This document shows, one piece after another, positions 24,521 through 33,384 of a DNA stretch of 64,000 bases (position 1 is its first letter; each line of letters starts with the position of its first letter). Location of the stretch: assembly GCF_001277195.1 (NCBI RefSeq), contig NZ_CP012268.1, positions 4,300,115 to 4,364,114 on the forward strand. The letters run 5' to 3'. The stretch comes from Cronobacter muytjensii ATCC 51329 (GTDB lineage Bacteria > Pseudomonadota > Gammaproteobacteria > Enterobacterales > Enterobacteriaceae). Made by a program: the position numbers and the translations under genes. The notes below the pieces were generated by a model. It made no database searches, was not told the DNA's origin, and saw nothing but the letters and a program-made list of their open reading frames with translations.

Positions 24521-24888
24521 TGACGATTCACTTTATCTCAGCGGAGGAGATAGTTCGCTTCCATGACCGCTTATTGCAGGTGACGCCCGGCGTCACAGGG
24601 ATGCCCGATCCGGGGCGGGCCGAAGCGTTAATGTATCGCGTGCTTAATAAATATGAGTACGAAGGCGTTGACGATATCTGGCTGCTGGCGGCGATGCATT
24701 TACTGGCGATTGCGCGAGGCCAAATTTTCAACGACGGTAATAAGCGCACGGCGCTTTTCATTACGCTGTTGCTTCTTAAGCGAAACGGTATCGCGCTTGC
24801 GGCTAATCCGGCTTTTGTTGAGATGACCGTCAACGCGGCGGCAGGGCGTCTGACCCTGGAAGAGATAGCTGCCCAGCTTCGCGCTTAG
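24520..24888 (+). CDS. Doc (death-on-curing) family toxin, Fic motif His replaced by Gln
   Basis: Fic/Doc-fold protein of 122 residues. P1 Doc phosphorylates elongation factor EF-Tu and stops translation. The start region ISAEEIVRFHDRLL and PGRAEALMYRVL match the family. The active-site loop reads ARGQIFNDGNKRTAL at residues 65-79, against the family motif HxFx(D/N)xNKR: residue 68, normally the catalytic histidine, is Gln (codon CAA), while Phe, Asn-Asp, Asn, Lys and Arg are kept. In P1 Doc this His is needed for toxicity, so the protein is probably weak or inactive as a kinase. It may still act as a co-repressor with Phd. Confidence 0.85.
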   Translation: MTIHFISAEEIVRFHDRLLQVTPGVTGMPDPGRAEALMYRVLNKYEYEGVDDIWLLAAMHLLAIARGQIFNDGNKRTALFITLLLLKRNGIALAANPAFVEMTVNAAAGRLTLEEIAAQLRA

Positions 24889-24946
24889 CTCCTGTCATCA
24901 GACCATCATCGGCGCGTCATTTCTCTGCCGCGCTTGCGTCACTGTT

Positions 24947-24979
24947 TTGTCATTATCCAGTTATTTTTCTGTCATACGC
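24947..24979 (+). promoter_or_regulatory. Pho box upstream of ugpB
   Basis: Three 11-bp units in phase, TTGTCATTATC, CAGTTATTTTT and CTGTCATACGC, match the PhoB repeat CTGTCAT plus four AT-rich bases. A further TGTCAT lies at 24983, slightly out of phase. ugpB of E. coli is under PhoB, so induction by phosphate starvation is expected. Confidence 0.75.
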
Positions 24980-25058
24980 GCATGTCATGTTAGCTCGCGA
25001 GCATAAAACGCGTGATTTCGCGCATCTCAAACGACGCATAATCAGAGAGATAACAGAC

Positions 25059-26378
25059 ATGACAGCTTCGTTACGACGTACAGCAATTTGTGTGGCTCTG
25101 GGATGGGCGCTGAGCAGCCAGGCGATGGCCGCCACCACCATTCCGTTCTGGCATTCCATGGAAGGCGAACTGGGTAAAGAGGTGAATTCGCTGGCGCAGC
25201 GGTTCAACCAGGCGCACCCGGAATACAAAATCGAACCGGTTTATAAAGGCAACTACGAACAGAGCCTGGCGGCGGGCATCGCGGCCTTCCGTACCGGCAA
25301 TGCCCCGGCGATTTTGCAGGTCTACGAAGTAGGCACCGCCACCATGATGGCCTCAAAAGCGATCAAACCGGTGTACGAAGTCTTCAACGATGCTGGCATT
25401 AAATTCGACGAATCGCAGTTTGTGCCGACGGTCGCCGGTTACTACACCGACGCGAAAAGCGGGCACTTACTCTCCCAGCCGTTCAACAGCTCCACCCCGG
25501 TGCTCTACTACAACAAAGACGCCTTCAAAAAAGCGGGCTTAGATCCGGAGCAGCCGCCGAAAACCTGGCAGGATCTCGCCGCGTATACCGCGAAGCTGAA
25601 AGCTGCGGGCATGAAGTGCGGCTACGCCAGCGGCTGGCAGGGCTGGATCCAGATTGAAAACTTCAGCGCCTGGCACGGTCTGCCGGTCGCCACCAAAAAT
25701 AACGGCTTCGACGGCACCGATGCGGTGCTGGAATTCAACAAGCCGGAGCAGGTGAAGCACATCGCGCTGCTGCAGGAACTCAACAAGAAAGGCGATTTCA
25801 GCTACTTCGGGCGCAAGGATGAGTCGACCGAGAAGTTCTATAACGGCGACTGCGCGATTACCACCGCGTCTTCCGGGTCGCTTGCGGATATCCGCCACTA
25901 CGCCAAATTCAACTACGGCGTGGGCATGATGCCTTACGACGCCGACGTGAAAGGCGCGCCGCAGAACGCCATTATCGGCGGGGCGAGCCTGTGGGTGATG
26001 CAGGGCAAAGACAAAGAGATGTACAAAGGCGTCGCAGAGTTCCTGAGCTTCCTCGCGCAGCCGGAAAACGCCGCGGAATGGCACCAGAAAACCGGCTATC
26101 TGCCTATCACCAAAGCAGCTTACGACCTGACCCGCGAGCAGGGCTTCTATGACAAAAATCCGGGTGCGGATATCGCCACTCGCCAGATGCTGAACAAGCC
26201 GCCGTTGCCGTTCACCAAAGGGCTGCGTCTGGGCAATATGCCGCAGATCCGCACCGTGGTTGACGAAGAGCTGGAAAGCGTCTGGACGGGTAAGAAAACA
26301 CCACAGCAGGCGCTGGATGCCGCGGTTGAACGTGGTAATCAGCTGTTGCGCCGCTTCGAGCAGTCGACGAAATCGTAA
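25059..26378 (+). CDS. ugpB: sn-Glycerol-3-phosphate-binding protein UgpB
   Basis: Periplasmic binding protein of 439 residues (E. coli 438) for glycerol-3-phosphate and glycerophosphocholine uptake during phosphate shortage. Signal peptide at residues 1-24 (cleavage after AMA), mature start ATTIPFWHSMEGELGKEV. The ligand-site region GGASLWVMQGKD and the blocks FRTGNAPAILQVYEVGTATMM and LLSQPFNSSTPVLYYNKDAF match E. coli closely. ATG at 25059 is chosen because upstream frame residues are not homologous. Confidence 0.96.
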   Translation: MTASLRRTAICVALGWALSSQAMAATTIPFWHSMEGELGKEVNSLAQRFNQAHPEYKIEPVYKGNYEQSLAAGIAAFRTGNAPAILQVYEVGTATMMASKAIKPVYEVFNDAGIKFDESQFVPTVAGYYTDAKSGHLLSQPFNSSTPVLYYNKDAFKKAGLDPEQPPKTWQDLAAYTAKLKAAGMKCGYASGWQGWIQIENFSAWHGLPVATKNNGFDGTDAVLEFNKPEQVKHIALLQELNKKGDFSYFGRKDESTEKFYNGDCAITTASSGSLADIRHYAKFNYGVGMMPYDADVKGAPQNAIIGGASLWVMQGKDKEMYKGVAEFLSFLAQPENAAEWHQKTGYLPITKAAYDLTREQGFYDKNPGADIATRQMLNKPPLPFTKGLRLGNMPQIRTVVDEELESVWTGKKTPQQALDAAVERGNQLLRRFEQSTKS

Positions 26379-26410
26379 CCCCAGAACCGGCAGGGACAGC
26401 CGGTTTGATG

Positions 26411-26491
26411 TGGCGGGTGCGGCGTTGCCTTACCCGCCCTGAATACGGTTGTCGGTCTGTCGTGGCGGATGCGCTGCGCTTACCGCCCTAC
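26411..26491. repeat. Two REP-like palindromes between ugpB and ugpA
   Basis: GGCGGGTGCGGCGTTGCC...TACCCGCC (about 26412-26439) and GGCGGATGCGCTGCGCTTACCGCC (about 26464-26487) follow the E. coli REP layout. In E. coli, REP hairpins placed after a binding-protein gene often stabilise its mRNA and let it be made in excess over the permease genes. Confidence 0.7.
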
Positions 26492-26594
26492 AGGCGGCTT
26501 GCAGGTCATCAGGCGATTACCGCTCTGCCCGTGATAGTTCCCAGGCCGGGTAAGGCGAAGCCGCTCCCGGCATTTTTCAGGAAAGTGTCTCTTT

Positions 26595-27482
26595 ATGTCA
26601 TCATCCCGTCCGGTGTTTCGCGCAAGCTGGCTGCCTTATGCGCTGCTGGCGCCGCAGCTGATTATCACCGTTATCTTTTTTATCTGGCCTGCGGGCGAGG
26701 CGCTCTGGTACTCGGTACAAAGCGTCGATCCGTTCGGGCTCTCCAGCCAGTTTGTCGGGCTTGCGAATTTTACGCAGCTGTTTCATGACAGCTATTACCT
26801 GGACTCCTTCTGGACCACCATTAAATTCAGCGCGCTGGTGACCGTCAGCGGCCTGCTGGTGTCGCTGTTTTTCGCCGCCCTCGTGGATTATGTGGTGCGC
26901 GGCAGCCGCTTTTATCAGACGCTGATGTTGCTGCCCTACGCCGTCGCGCCCGCTATCGCCGCTGTGCTGTGGATTTTCCTCTTCAACCCCGGACGCGGGT
27001 TGATTACCCATGTGCTGGAGCAGATGGGGTATTACTGGAACCACTCGCAAAACAGCGGGCAGGCGATGTTTCTGGTGGTTTTCGCCTCGGTCTGGAAGCA
27101 GATCAGCTACAACTTTCTCTTTTTCTTCGCCGCGCTGCAGTCTATCCCGCGCTCGCTGGTCGAGGCCGCCGCTATCGACGGCGCAGGCCCGGTACGTCGT
27201 TTCTTTAAGTTGTCGCTGCCGCTTATCGCGCCGGTGAGCTTTTTCCTGCTGGTGGTCAATCTGGTGTACGCGTTTTTCGACACGTTCCCGGTTATCGACG
27301 CTGCCACCGCGGGCGGGCCGGTGCAGGCTACCACCACGCTGATTTACAAGATTTACCGCGAAGGCTTCGCCGGACTGGATCTCTCCACCTCCGCCGCGCA
27401 GTCGGTGGTGCTGATGGTGCTGGTGATCATCCTCACCGTGGTGCAGTTCCGCTATGTGGAAAGTAAGGTGCGCTACCAATGA
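26595..27482 (+). CDS. ugpA: Glycerol-3-phosphate ABC transporter permease UgpA
   Basis: Inner-membrane permease of 295 residues, MalF-like, with six helices. The ABC permease EAA loop is EAAAIDGAGPVRRFFKLSLPLIAP, where UgpC docks. It overlaps ugpE by 4 bp (ATGA). It is separated from ugpB by a 216-bp gap containing REP-like hairpins. Confidence 0.95.
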   Translation: MSSSRPVFRASWLPYALLAPQLIITVIFFIWPAGEALWYSVQSVDPFGLSSQFVGLANFTQLFHDSYYLDSFWTTIKFSALVTVSGLLVSLFFAALVDYVVRGSRFYQTLMLLPYAVAPAIAAVLWIFLFNPGRGLITHVLEQMGYYWNHSQNSGQAMFLVVFASVWKQISYNFLFFFAALQSIPRSLVEAAAIDGAGPVRRFFKLSLPLIAPVSFFLLVVNLVYAFFDTFPVIDAATAGGPVQATTTLIYKIYREGFAGLDLSTSAAQSVVLMVLVIILTVVQFRYVESKVRYQ

Positions 27483-28324
27483 TTGAAAACCGCCGCGGGC
27501 TGACGATTTTCAGCCATACCATTTTAATTCTCGGCATCGCCGCCATTCTCTTCCCGCTCTACGTGGCGTTCGTGGCGGCAACGCTCGACAACCAGGCCGT
27601 GTTCGCCACGCCGATGACGCTTATCCCCGGCACGCACCTGTGGGAAAACCTGAAAGACATCTGGATCAACGGCGTCGGCGCCAACAGCGCGCCGTTCTGG
27701 CTGATGCTGCTCAACAGTTTCATCATGGCGTTCAGTATTACCGTCGGGAAAATCGCGGTGTCGATGCTCTCGGCATTCGCCATCGTCTGGTTTCGCTTCC
27801 CGCTGAGGAACCTCTTCTTCTGGATGATTTTTATTACGCTGATGCTGCCCGTAGAAGTGCGTATTTTCCCGACGGTAGACGTCATTGCCAGCCTGAAGCT
27901 GATGGACAGCTATACCGGCCTGACGCTGCCGTTGATGGCCTCCGCCACCGCGACATTCCTGTTCCGCCAGTTCTTTATGACGCTGCCCGATGAGCTCATG
28001 GAGGCGGCGCGCATCGACGGCGCTTCGCCGATGCGGTTCTTCCGCGACATCGTGCTGCCGCTGTCGAAAACCAACCTGGCGGCGCTGTTTGTCATTACGT
28101 TTATCTACGGCTGGAACCAATACCTCTGGCCGCTGCTTATCGTCAGCGACCCGGCGCTTGGCACGGCGGTGGCCGGTATCAAAGGCATGATTTCGGTAGG
28201 TGAGGGCAGCACGCAGTGGAATCAGGTGATGGCGGCGATGCTGCTGACGCTTATCCCGCCGGTGGTGATTGTGTTGGTAATGCAGCGCGCGTTTGTCCGC
28301 GGGCTGGTAGACAGCGAGAAATAA
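27479..28324 (+). CDS. ugpE: Glycerol-3-phosphate ABC transporter permease UgpE
   Basis: MalG-like permease of 281 residues, the length in E. coli, with six helices and an EAA loop EAARIDGASPMRFFRDIVLPLSK. It partners UgpA. Start ATG overlaps the ugpA stop; ugpC begins one base after its stop. Confidence 0.95.
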   Translation: MIENRRGLTIFSHTILILGIAAILFPLYVAFVAATLDNQAVFATPMTLIPGTHLWENLKDIWINGVGANSAPFWLMLLNSFIMAFSITVGKIAVSMLSAFAIVWFRFPLRNLFFWMIFITLMLPVEVRIFPTVDVIASLKLMDSYTGLTLPLMASATATFLFRQFFMTLPDELMEAARIDGASPMRFFRDIVLPLSKTNLAALFVITFIYGWNQYLWPLLIVSDPALGTAVAGIKGMISVGEGSTQWNQVMAAMLLTLIPPVVIVLVMQRAFVRGLVDSEK

Positions 28325-28325
28325 A

Positions 28326-29399
28326 ATGGCAGGTTTAAAACTTCAGGCGGTGACCAAAAGCTGGGATAACGGCAAAACACAGGTGATCCAGCCCCTGACG
28401 GTCGACGTGGCGGATGGCGAATTTATCGTGATGGTCGGCCCGTCCGGCTGCGGCAAATCCACGCTGCTGCGTATGGTGGCCGGGCTTGAGCGGGTGACGA
28501 GCGGCGATATCTGGATAGACCGCCAGCGCGTCACGGAAATGGAACCCAAAGAGCGCGGCATCGCGATGGTGTTCCAGAACTACGCCCTCTACCCGCACAT
28601 GAACGTGGAGGAGAACATGGCCTGGGGCCTGAAAATTCGCGGCATGGGCAAAGCGCATATCGCCGAGCGTGTCAAAGAAGCCGCGCGTATTCTGGAGCTG
28701 GACGGGCTGCTGAAGCGCCGCCCGCGCGAACTCTCCGGCGGGCAGCGGCAGCGCGTGGCAATGGGCCGCGCCATCGTGCGCGACCCGGCAGTGTTTCTCT
28801 TTGACGAGCCGCTCTCTAACCTCGACGCCAAACTGCGCGTGCAGATGCGCCTTGAGCTGCAACAGTTGCACCGCCGCCTGCGCACCACATCGCTGTACGT
28901 CACGCACGATCAGGTAGAAGCGATGACGCTCGCCCAGCGCGTGATGGTGATGAACAAAGGCGTGGCGGAGCAGATAGGTACGCCGGTTGATGTGTATGAA
29001 AGGCCCGCCAGCCGCTTTGTGGCGAGCTTTATCGGCAGCCCGGCGATGAACCTGCTGGAAGGGCGCGTTAACGCCAACGGAACCCATTTTGACGTTGACG
29101 GCGGTCTCTCTCTGCCGCTTGGCGGGCTGCATAAAACGCTCGCCGGACGGAAAGTGACGCTGGGTATCCGCCCGGAACATATTGCGTTAAGCTCACAAGC
29201 CGCAGGCGGCGTGCCGCTGCCGCTCGATACGCTGGAAATGCTGGGCGCGGATAATCTCGCGCATGGCCGCTGGGGCAGCCAGAAAGTGGTGGCGCGCCTC
29301 GCGCATCAGGAGCGCCCACAGCCGGGCAGCCAGCTGTGGCTACACCTGCCGGAAACCCATCTGCACTTTTTTGACGGTGAAACAGGACAACGACTATGA
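28326..29399 (+). CDS. ugpC: Glycerol-3-phosphate ABC transporter ATPase UgpC
   Basis: ABC ATPase of 357 residues with a MalK-like C-terminal regulatory domain. Walker A GPSGCGKSTLLRMVAG, signature LSGGQRQRVAMGRAI, Walker B VFLFDEPLSNLD and switch HD in YVTHDQ are intact. The C-terminal domain from about residue 240 holds the OB-type fold (VTLGIRPEHIALSS). It overlaps ugpQ by 4 bp. Confidence 0.96.
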   Translation: MAGLKLQAVTKSWDNGKTQVIQPLTVDVADGEFIVMVGPSGCGKSTLLRMVAGLERVTSGDIWIDRQRVTEMEPKERGIAMVFQNYALYPHMNVEENMAWGLKIRGMGKAHIAERVKEAARILELDGLLKRRPRELSGGQRQRVAMGRAIVRDPAVFLFDEPLSNLDAKLRVQMRLELQQLHRRLRTTSLYVTHDQVEAMTLAQRVMVMNKGVAEQIGTPVDVYERPASRFVASFIGSPAMNLLEGRVNANGTHFDVDGGLSLPLGGLHKTLAGRKVTLGIRPEHIALSSQAAGGVPLPLDTLEMLGADNLAHGRWGSQKVVARLAHQERPQPGSQLWLHLPETHLHFFDGETGQRL

Positions 29400-30136
29400 G
29401 CAACTGGCCATATCCTCCGATCGTCGCTCACCGCGGCGGCGGCAGACTGGCGCCGGAAAACACGCTGGCGGCGATCGACACCGGCGCGCGTCTGGGGCAC
29501 GCCATGATTGAGTTTGACGTCAAGCTTTCGAAAGACGGCCAGATTTTCCTGCTGCATGACGACACGCTTGAACGCACCAGCAACGGCTGGGGCGTGGCGG
29601 GCGAGCTGAACTGGGATGACCTGCTGAAAGTGGATGCCGGCGGCTGGTACAGCGGCGCGTTTAAAGGCGAGAAGCTGGCGCTGATGAGCGACGTGGCGCA
29701 GCGCTGCCGCGAGCATCACATGATGGCGAATATCGAGATCAAACCGACGACCGGCGCCGATGAAGAAACCGGGCGCGTGGTGGCGCTGGCCGCACGTGAA
29801 CTCTGGCAGGGGATGACCGCGCCGCTGCTCTCGTCATTTTCTGTCGAGGCGCTGGAAGCGGCGCAACAGGCCGCCGCGGAGTTGCCGCGCGGGCTGTTGC
29901 TGGATGAGTGGCGCGATGACTGGCAGGCGCTGACCACGCGGCTTGGCTGTGTGTCGATTCACCTCAACCACAAGCTGCTGGATCAGGCGCGCGTCAGACA
30001 GCTTAAAGACGCCGGGCTGCGCATCCTGGTCTATACCGTCAATTCGCCCCGGCGCGCGCTGGAATTGCTCGCCTGGGGCGTTGACTGCATCTGCACCGAC
30101 GCGATTGACGAGATAGGGCCTGATTTCCACGCTTAA
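29396..30136 (+). CDS. ugpQ: Cytosolic glycerophosphodiester phosphodiesterase UgpQ
   Basis: Enzyme of 246 residues that cleaves glycerophosphodiesters, brought in by Ugp, to glycerol-3-phosphate and an alcohol. The GDPD signature IVAHRGGGRLAPENTLAAI (His14 region) and the second catalytic block LLHDDTLERTSNGWG are present, with metal-binding EFDVKLSKDG. No signal peptide, so it is cytoplasmic, as in E. coli. Its stop codon shares bases with the stop of convergent yhhA. Confidence 0.95.
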   Translation: MSNWPYPPIVAHRGGGRLAPENTLAAIDTGARLGHAMIEFDVKLSKDGQIFLLHDDTLERTSNGWGVAGELNWDDLLKVDAGGWYSGAFKGEKLALMSDVAQRCREHHMMANIEIKPTTGADEETGRVVALAARELWQGMTAPLLSSFSVEALEAAQQAAAELPRGLLLDEWRDDWQALTTRLGCVSIHLNHKLLDQARVRQLKDAGLRILVYTVNSPRRALELLAWGVDCICTDAIDEIGPDFHA

Positions 30137-30609
30137 GGCGCGATGGCGCTATTTGTGTTTAAGGTGGCGCCGTTTTGCCGCAGCATGTCACCGTTCTGGT
30201 GCGGCTGGATCATATGCGTCTGCTGAGGGCTGTTCAGCGTCGCGCCGCTGCTGCCGGTGCTGTTCAGCATGTGCTGCGAACTGCCGCTGTTGCCGTTCAG
30301 CATACCGCCGTTGGTGTTCGGCAGTACCTGCTCCCGCTGCGGGTTCAGATTCCCCGGCTGGTTCTGCTGAATACGCTGCGTGTTGGCGTTCATCTGCGTT
30401 TGCAGGTTCTGCTGTTGCAGACGGCTCTGCGTCTGGATCTGCTGGTTCAGCATACCTTTTTGCTGGATCTGCTGGCTTTGCATCTGCGTCTGTAAACGTT
30501 GCTGGCTGGGGTTTACGTACCCCGGCTGGTTCGGGTTATTGAGGACGTTGATGGGTTCGGCCAGCGCCGCCAGCGGCAGCGCGGCGGCAATCAGTAAGTA
30601 ACGTTTCAT
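30133..30609 (-). CDS. yhhA: DUF2756 family periplasmic protein YhhA (Gln/Asn-rich)
   Basis: Protein of 158 residues with a cleavable signal peptide (residues 1-17, cleavage after ALA) and a mature part strongly enriched in Gln and Asn (repeated QQ, QTQ, NLQTQMN). It is homologous to E. coli YhhA, including the conserved start EPINVLNNPNQPGYVNPSQQR and PNTNGGMLN. It has no known function. The ATG at 30609 is chosen over a longer frame because it begins the signal peptide. Low-complexity Gln-rich secreted proteins of this sort are poorly understood. Confidence 0.83.
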   Translation of the reverse strand: MKRYLLIAAALPLAALAEPINVLNNPNQPGYVNPSQQRLQTQMQSQQIQQKGMLNQQIQTQSRLQQQNLQTQMNANTQRIQQNQPGNLNPQREQVLPNTNGGMLNGNSGSSQHMLNSTGSSGATLNSPQQTHMIQPHQNGDMLRQNGATLNTNSAIAP

Positions 30610-30735
30610 GGTATTTCCCTCCCCGTATGGAAGATCTTTTAAGTTTACTCCCTCTGTGACAACACGATGATCTTTTAAGAGTTGTGAACCAGACTTGATC
30701 CGGGGAGTGTCCCAGACAAGAACCGGAGAAAAATA

Positions 30736-32496
30736 ATGATGATGCAGTGGAAAACCGTACGCCAGACCGCGATAGCCGCGCTGGCGGCAGCCTTTTGCGT
30801 ATCGGCGGCGGCAGCGCCTCCGCCCGTTGCGGCGCCTGCGCCGGTCTCCTATGGCGTTGAAGAGGATGTGTTTCATCCGGTGCGCGCCGAACACGGCATG
30901 GTGGCGTCTGTGGATGCCGCCGCGACCCAGGTGGGCGTCGATGTGCTGAAGCGGGGCGGCAACGCGGTGGATGCGGCAGTCGCAGTAGGGTTCGCGCTGG
31001 CGGTCACACACCCGCAGGCCGGTAACCTCGGCGGCGGCGGTTTTATGATGCTGCGCACCAAAGACGGCAAAGTGACCGCGATCGATTTTCGCGAAATGGC
31101 GCCAGAGAAAGCCACGCGCGATATGTTCCTCGATGCGCAGGGCAACGCCGACAGTAAAAAATCGCTCACTTCACATCTCGCCTCCGGCACGCCGGGCAGC
31201 GTCGCGGGCTTCGCGCTGGCGCTGCAAAAATATGGCACGATGTCGCTCGATAACGTTATCCAGCCCGCCATTGCGCTGGCGCGTGACGGCTTTACGGTAA
31301 ACGACGCGCTGGCTATCGATTTAAAAACCTACGGCGTGGAGACGCTCCCGAACCACCCGGCCAGTAAAGCGATATTCTGGAAACAGGACGGCAATCCTTA
31401 CCAGAAAGGCGACAAACTGGTGCAGGCGAACCTCGCGAAAAGCCTTGAGCTTATCGCTAAAAATGGCCCGGACGCCTTTTATAAAGGCCCCATCGCCGAT
31501 CAGATAGCTGATGAAATGGCGAAAAACGGCGGGCTTATCACTAAAGCCGATCTGGCGAATTACAGAGCGGTGGAGCGCACGCCTGTGAGCGGCGACTATC
31601 GCGGTTATCAGGTGTACTCAATGCCACCGCCGTCTTCCGGCGGGATCCACATTGTGCAAATCCTTAATATTCTGGAAAATTTTGACCTGCATAAATATGG
31701 TTTCGGCAGCGCTGACGCGATGCAGATAATGGCCGAGGCGGAAAAATATGCCTACGCCGACCGCTCGGAATATCTGGGCGACCCCGATTTCGTGAAGGTG
31801 CCCTGGCAGGCGCTGACCAGCAAGGATTACGCAAAAACGCTGGCGCAGCAGATTGATGTGAATAAAGCGCGGCCGTCAAAGGAGATAAAGCCTGGCAATC
31901 TCGCGCCTTATGAGAGCAACCAGACGACGCATTTCTCGGTTGTCGATAAAGACGGCAACGCGGTGGCGGTGACCTACACGCTGAACACCACCTTCGGCAG
32001 CGGCATTGTGGCGGGCGATACCGGTATTCTGATGAATAACCAGATGGACGATTTCTCCGCGAAGCCGGGCACGCCGAACGTTTATGGTCTGGTGGGGGGC
32101 GATGCGAACGCCGTAGGGCCGAAAAAGCGCCCGCTGTCGTCGATGTCGCCGACGATCGTGGTGAAAGGGGGCAAAACCTGGCTGGTGACCGGCAGCCCGG
32201 GCGGCAGCCGTATTATTACTACCGTATTGCAGATGGTCGTGAACTCAATCGATTTCGGTATGAACGTGGCGGAAGCCACTAACGCGCCGCGTTTCCATCA
32301 TCAGTGGCTGCCGGATCAGCTGTGGGTGGAGAAGGGCTTTAGCCCGGATACGCTGAAGCTGCTGCGTGAAAAAGGGCAGAACGTGGCGGTGAAAGAGGCG
32401 ATGGGCAGCACCCAGAGCATTATGATTGGCCCGGACGGGGCGCTTTATGGCGCGTCCGACCCGCGCAGCGTGGATGATTTAACGGCGGGGTATTAA
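30736..32496 (+). CDS. ggt: Gamma-glutamyltranspeptidase Ggt
   Basis: Periplasmic enzyme of 586 residues that splits gamma-glutamyl compounds such as glutathione and moves the glutamyl group to acceptors. A signal peptide spans about residues 1-27 and ends in an Ala-rich run. The proenzyme cuts itself before the nucleophile Thr397, the first Thr of TTHFSVVDKDGNAVAVTYTLN, giving the two subunits. The substrate loop GSPGGSRIITTVLQ and SSMSPTIV block are intact. Three ATG codons stand in tandem at 30736, 30739 and 30742; GGAG is best placed for the first. Confidence 0.95.
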   Translation: MMMQWKTVRQTAIAALAAAFCVSAAAAPPPVAAPAPVSYGVEEDVFHPVRAEHGMVASVDAAATQVGVDVLKRGGNAVDAAVAVGFALAVTHPQAGNLGGGGFMMLRTKDGKVTAIDFREMAPEKATRDMFLDAQGNADSKKSLTSHLASGTPGSVAGFALALQKYGTMSLDNVIQPAIALARDGFTVNDALAIDLKTYGVETLPNHPASKAIFWKQDGNPYQKGDKLVQANLAKSLELIAKNGPDAFYKGPIADQIADEMAKNGGLITKADLANYRAVERTPVSGDYRGYQVYSMPPPSSGGIHIVQILNILENFDLHKYGFGSADAMQIMAEAEKYAYADRSEYLGDPDFVKVPWQALTSKDYAKTLAQQIDVNKARPSKEIKPGNLAPYESNQTTHFSVVDKDGNAVAVTYTLNTTFGSGIVAGDTGILMNNQMDDFSAKPGTPNVYGLVGGDANAVGPKKRPLSSMSPTIVVKGGKTWLVTGSPGGSRIITTVLQMVVNSIDFGMNVAEATNAPRFHHQWLPDQLWVEKGFSPDTLKLLREKGQNVAVKEAMGSTQSIMIGPDGALYGASDPRSVDDLTAGY

Positions 32497-32501
32497 GGTA
32501 G

Positions 32502-32590
32502 CGCCCGCCGTATCGCGTAATGCGAAAGGCGGGCGTGCATTAAAAACGGCGATAGGGTTCTCCTGGGCGGGTAAGCCACGCGCGCCCGCC
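32502..32590. repeat. Two REP-like palindromes after ggt
   Basis: CGCCCGCC (32502-32509) pairs with GGCGGGCG (32528-32535), and GGCGGG (32566-32571) pairs with CCCGCC (32585-32590) around GTAAGCCACGCGCG. They lie between convergent ggt and yhhY and share the window's REP-like theme. No T run follows. Confidence 0.6.
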
Positions 32591-32613
32591 TTAACAACCT
32601 CCGCCAGCGCCCG

Positions 32614-33111
32614 TTAACCGGCCTTCATTCGCGCCATAAAGTACGCGTCCACATACTCCCCGTCGCGCAGGGCGTAACGGCGGCCTGTGCCTTCCGTCTC
32701 GAACCCGAATTTACGATATACCGCCAGCGCAGGCGCATTATCGACAAACACCGTCAGCTCTATTCGCTCAATACGCAGCCAGTTATCGCACAGGTTCACC
32801 ATTTCACGCATCAACGCCGAGGCCACGCCGCGGTTGCGCCACGCCGGATGCACGCTCATCCCGAATGTCGCCACATGGCTGCGCCGCGGGTTCTGCTCGA
32901 CCGTTAAGGCCAGATGGCCCACCACCTGCTCGTCAATGCACGCCACTAACTGACGACGCCCCGGCTGCGGCGCGCCGAGCCGGTCGCGCCACATCGCCAG
33001 CGACGGATGCGGGATTTGCAGCGTGTTGTGGATGATCTCCGGCATTGTGTGGATCTGCTGCAACGCCTGCGCATCGTCAGTTTCTGCATGTCTTACCACG
33101 ACGTCATTCAT
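32614..33111 (-). CDS. yhhY: GNAT family N-acetyltransferase YhhY
   Basis: Acetyltransferase of 165 residues (E. coli 162), related to enzymes that acetylate amino groups of amino acids and of toxic aminoacyl nucleotides. The acetyl-CoA loop is RNRGVASALMREM near residues 91-103, preceded by HVATFGMSVHPAW, and the C-terminal GNAT block LAVYRKFGFETEGTGRRYALRDGEYVDAYFMAR matches E. coli. It is divergent from RyhB and yhhX, as in E. coli. Confidence 0.92.
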   Translation of the reverse strand: MNDVVVRHAETDDAQALQQIHTMPEIIHNTLQIPHPSLAMWRDRLGAPQPGRRQLVACIDEQVVGHLALTVEQNPRRSHVATFGMSVHPAWRNRGVASALMREMVNLCDNWLRIERIELTVFVDNAPALAVYRKFGFETEGTGRRYALRDGEYVDAYFMARMKAG

Positions 33112-33209
33112 GGCGTTCCCCTGTGTTTTCCGATAACCCTCTCAACATCAATGGTTTTTTCTTTGTGGTCAATTCCCAAATTTTTTTCAAAAAAGGCTGG
33201 ACACATGCG

Positions 33210-33228
33210 AATGATAATGATTATTATT
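33210..33228. promoter_or_regulatory. Fur box of ryhB
   Basis: AATGATAATGATTATTATT fits the Fur consensus GATAATGATAATCATTATC as overlapping GATAAT-type hexamers. It ends about 6 bp before the inferred RyhB start, so iron-loaded Fur would block the promoter, as in E. coli. Confidence 0.88.
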
Positions 33229-33233
33229 GCCAT

Positions 33234-33329
33234 GCGTTCAGGGGGAACCCCAACGGAATCATCCTGAAAGCACGACATTGCTCACATTGCTTCCAGTATT
33301 TCTTAGCCAGCCGGGTGCTGGCTTTTTTT
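33234..33329 (+). ncRNA. ryhB: Small regulatory RNA RyhB
   Basis: The core GCACGACATTGCTCACATTG (33270-33289) and the following TTCCAGTATT match E. coli RyhB, the Hfq-dependent RNA that represses iron-using proteins in iron shortage. The terminator stem AGCCAGC..GCTGGCT at 33305-33322 ends in nine T. The 5' part differs from E. coli, but TTCAGG (33237-33242) and CCTGAA (33263-33268) still pair, keeping a 5' stem. The start is inferred from the Fur box distance. Same position and direction relative to yhhX and yhhY as in E. coli. Confidence 0.92.
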
Positions 33330-33384
33330 TTGCCTGATGATCTATGGTTAAACCAACGCTTTAACTCGCTATAAGGATCGGGCA

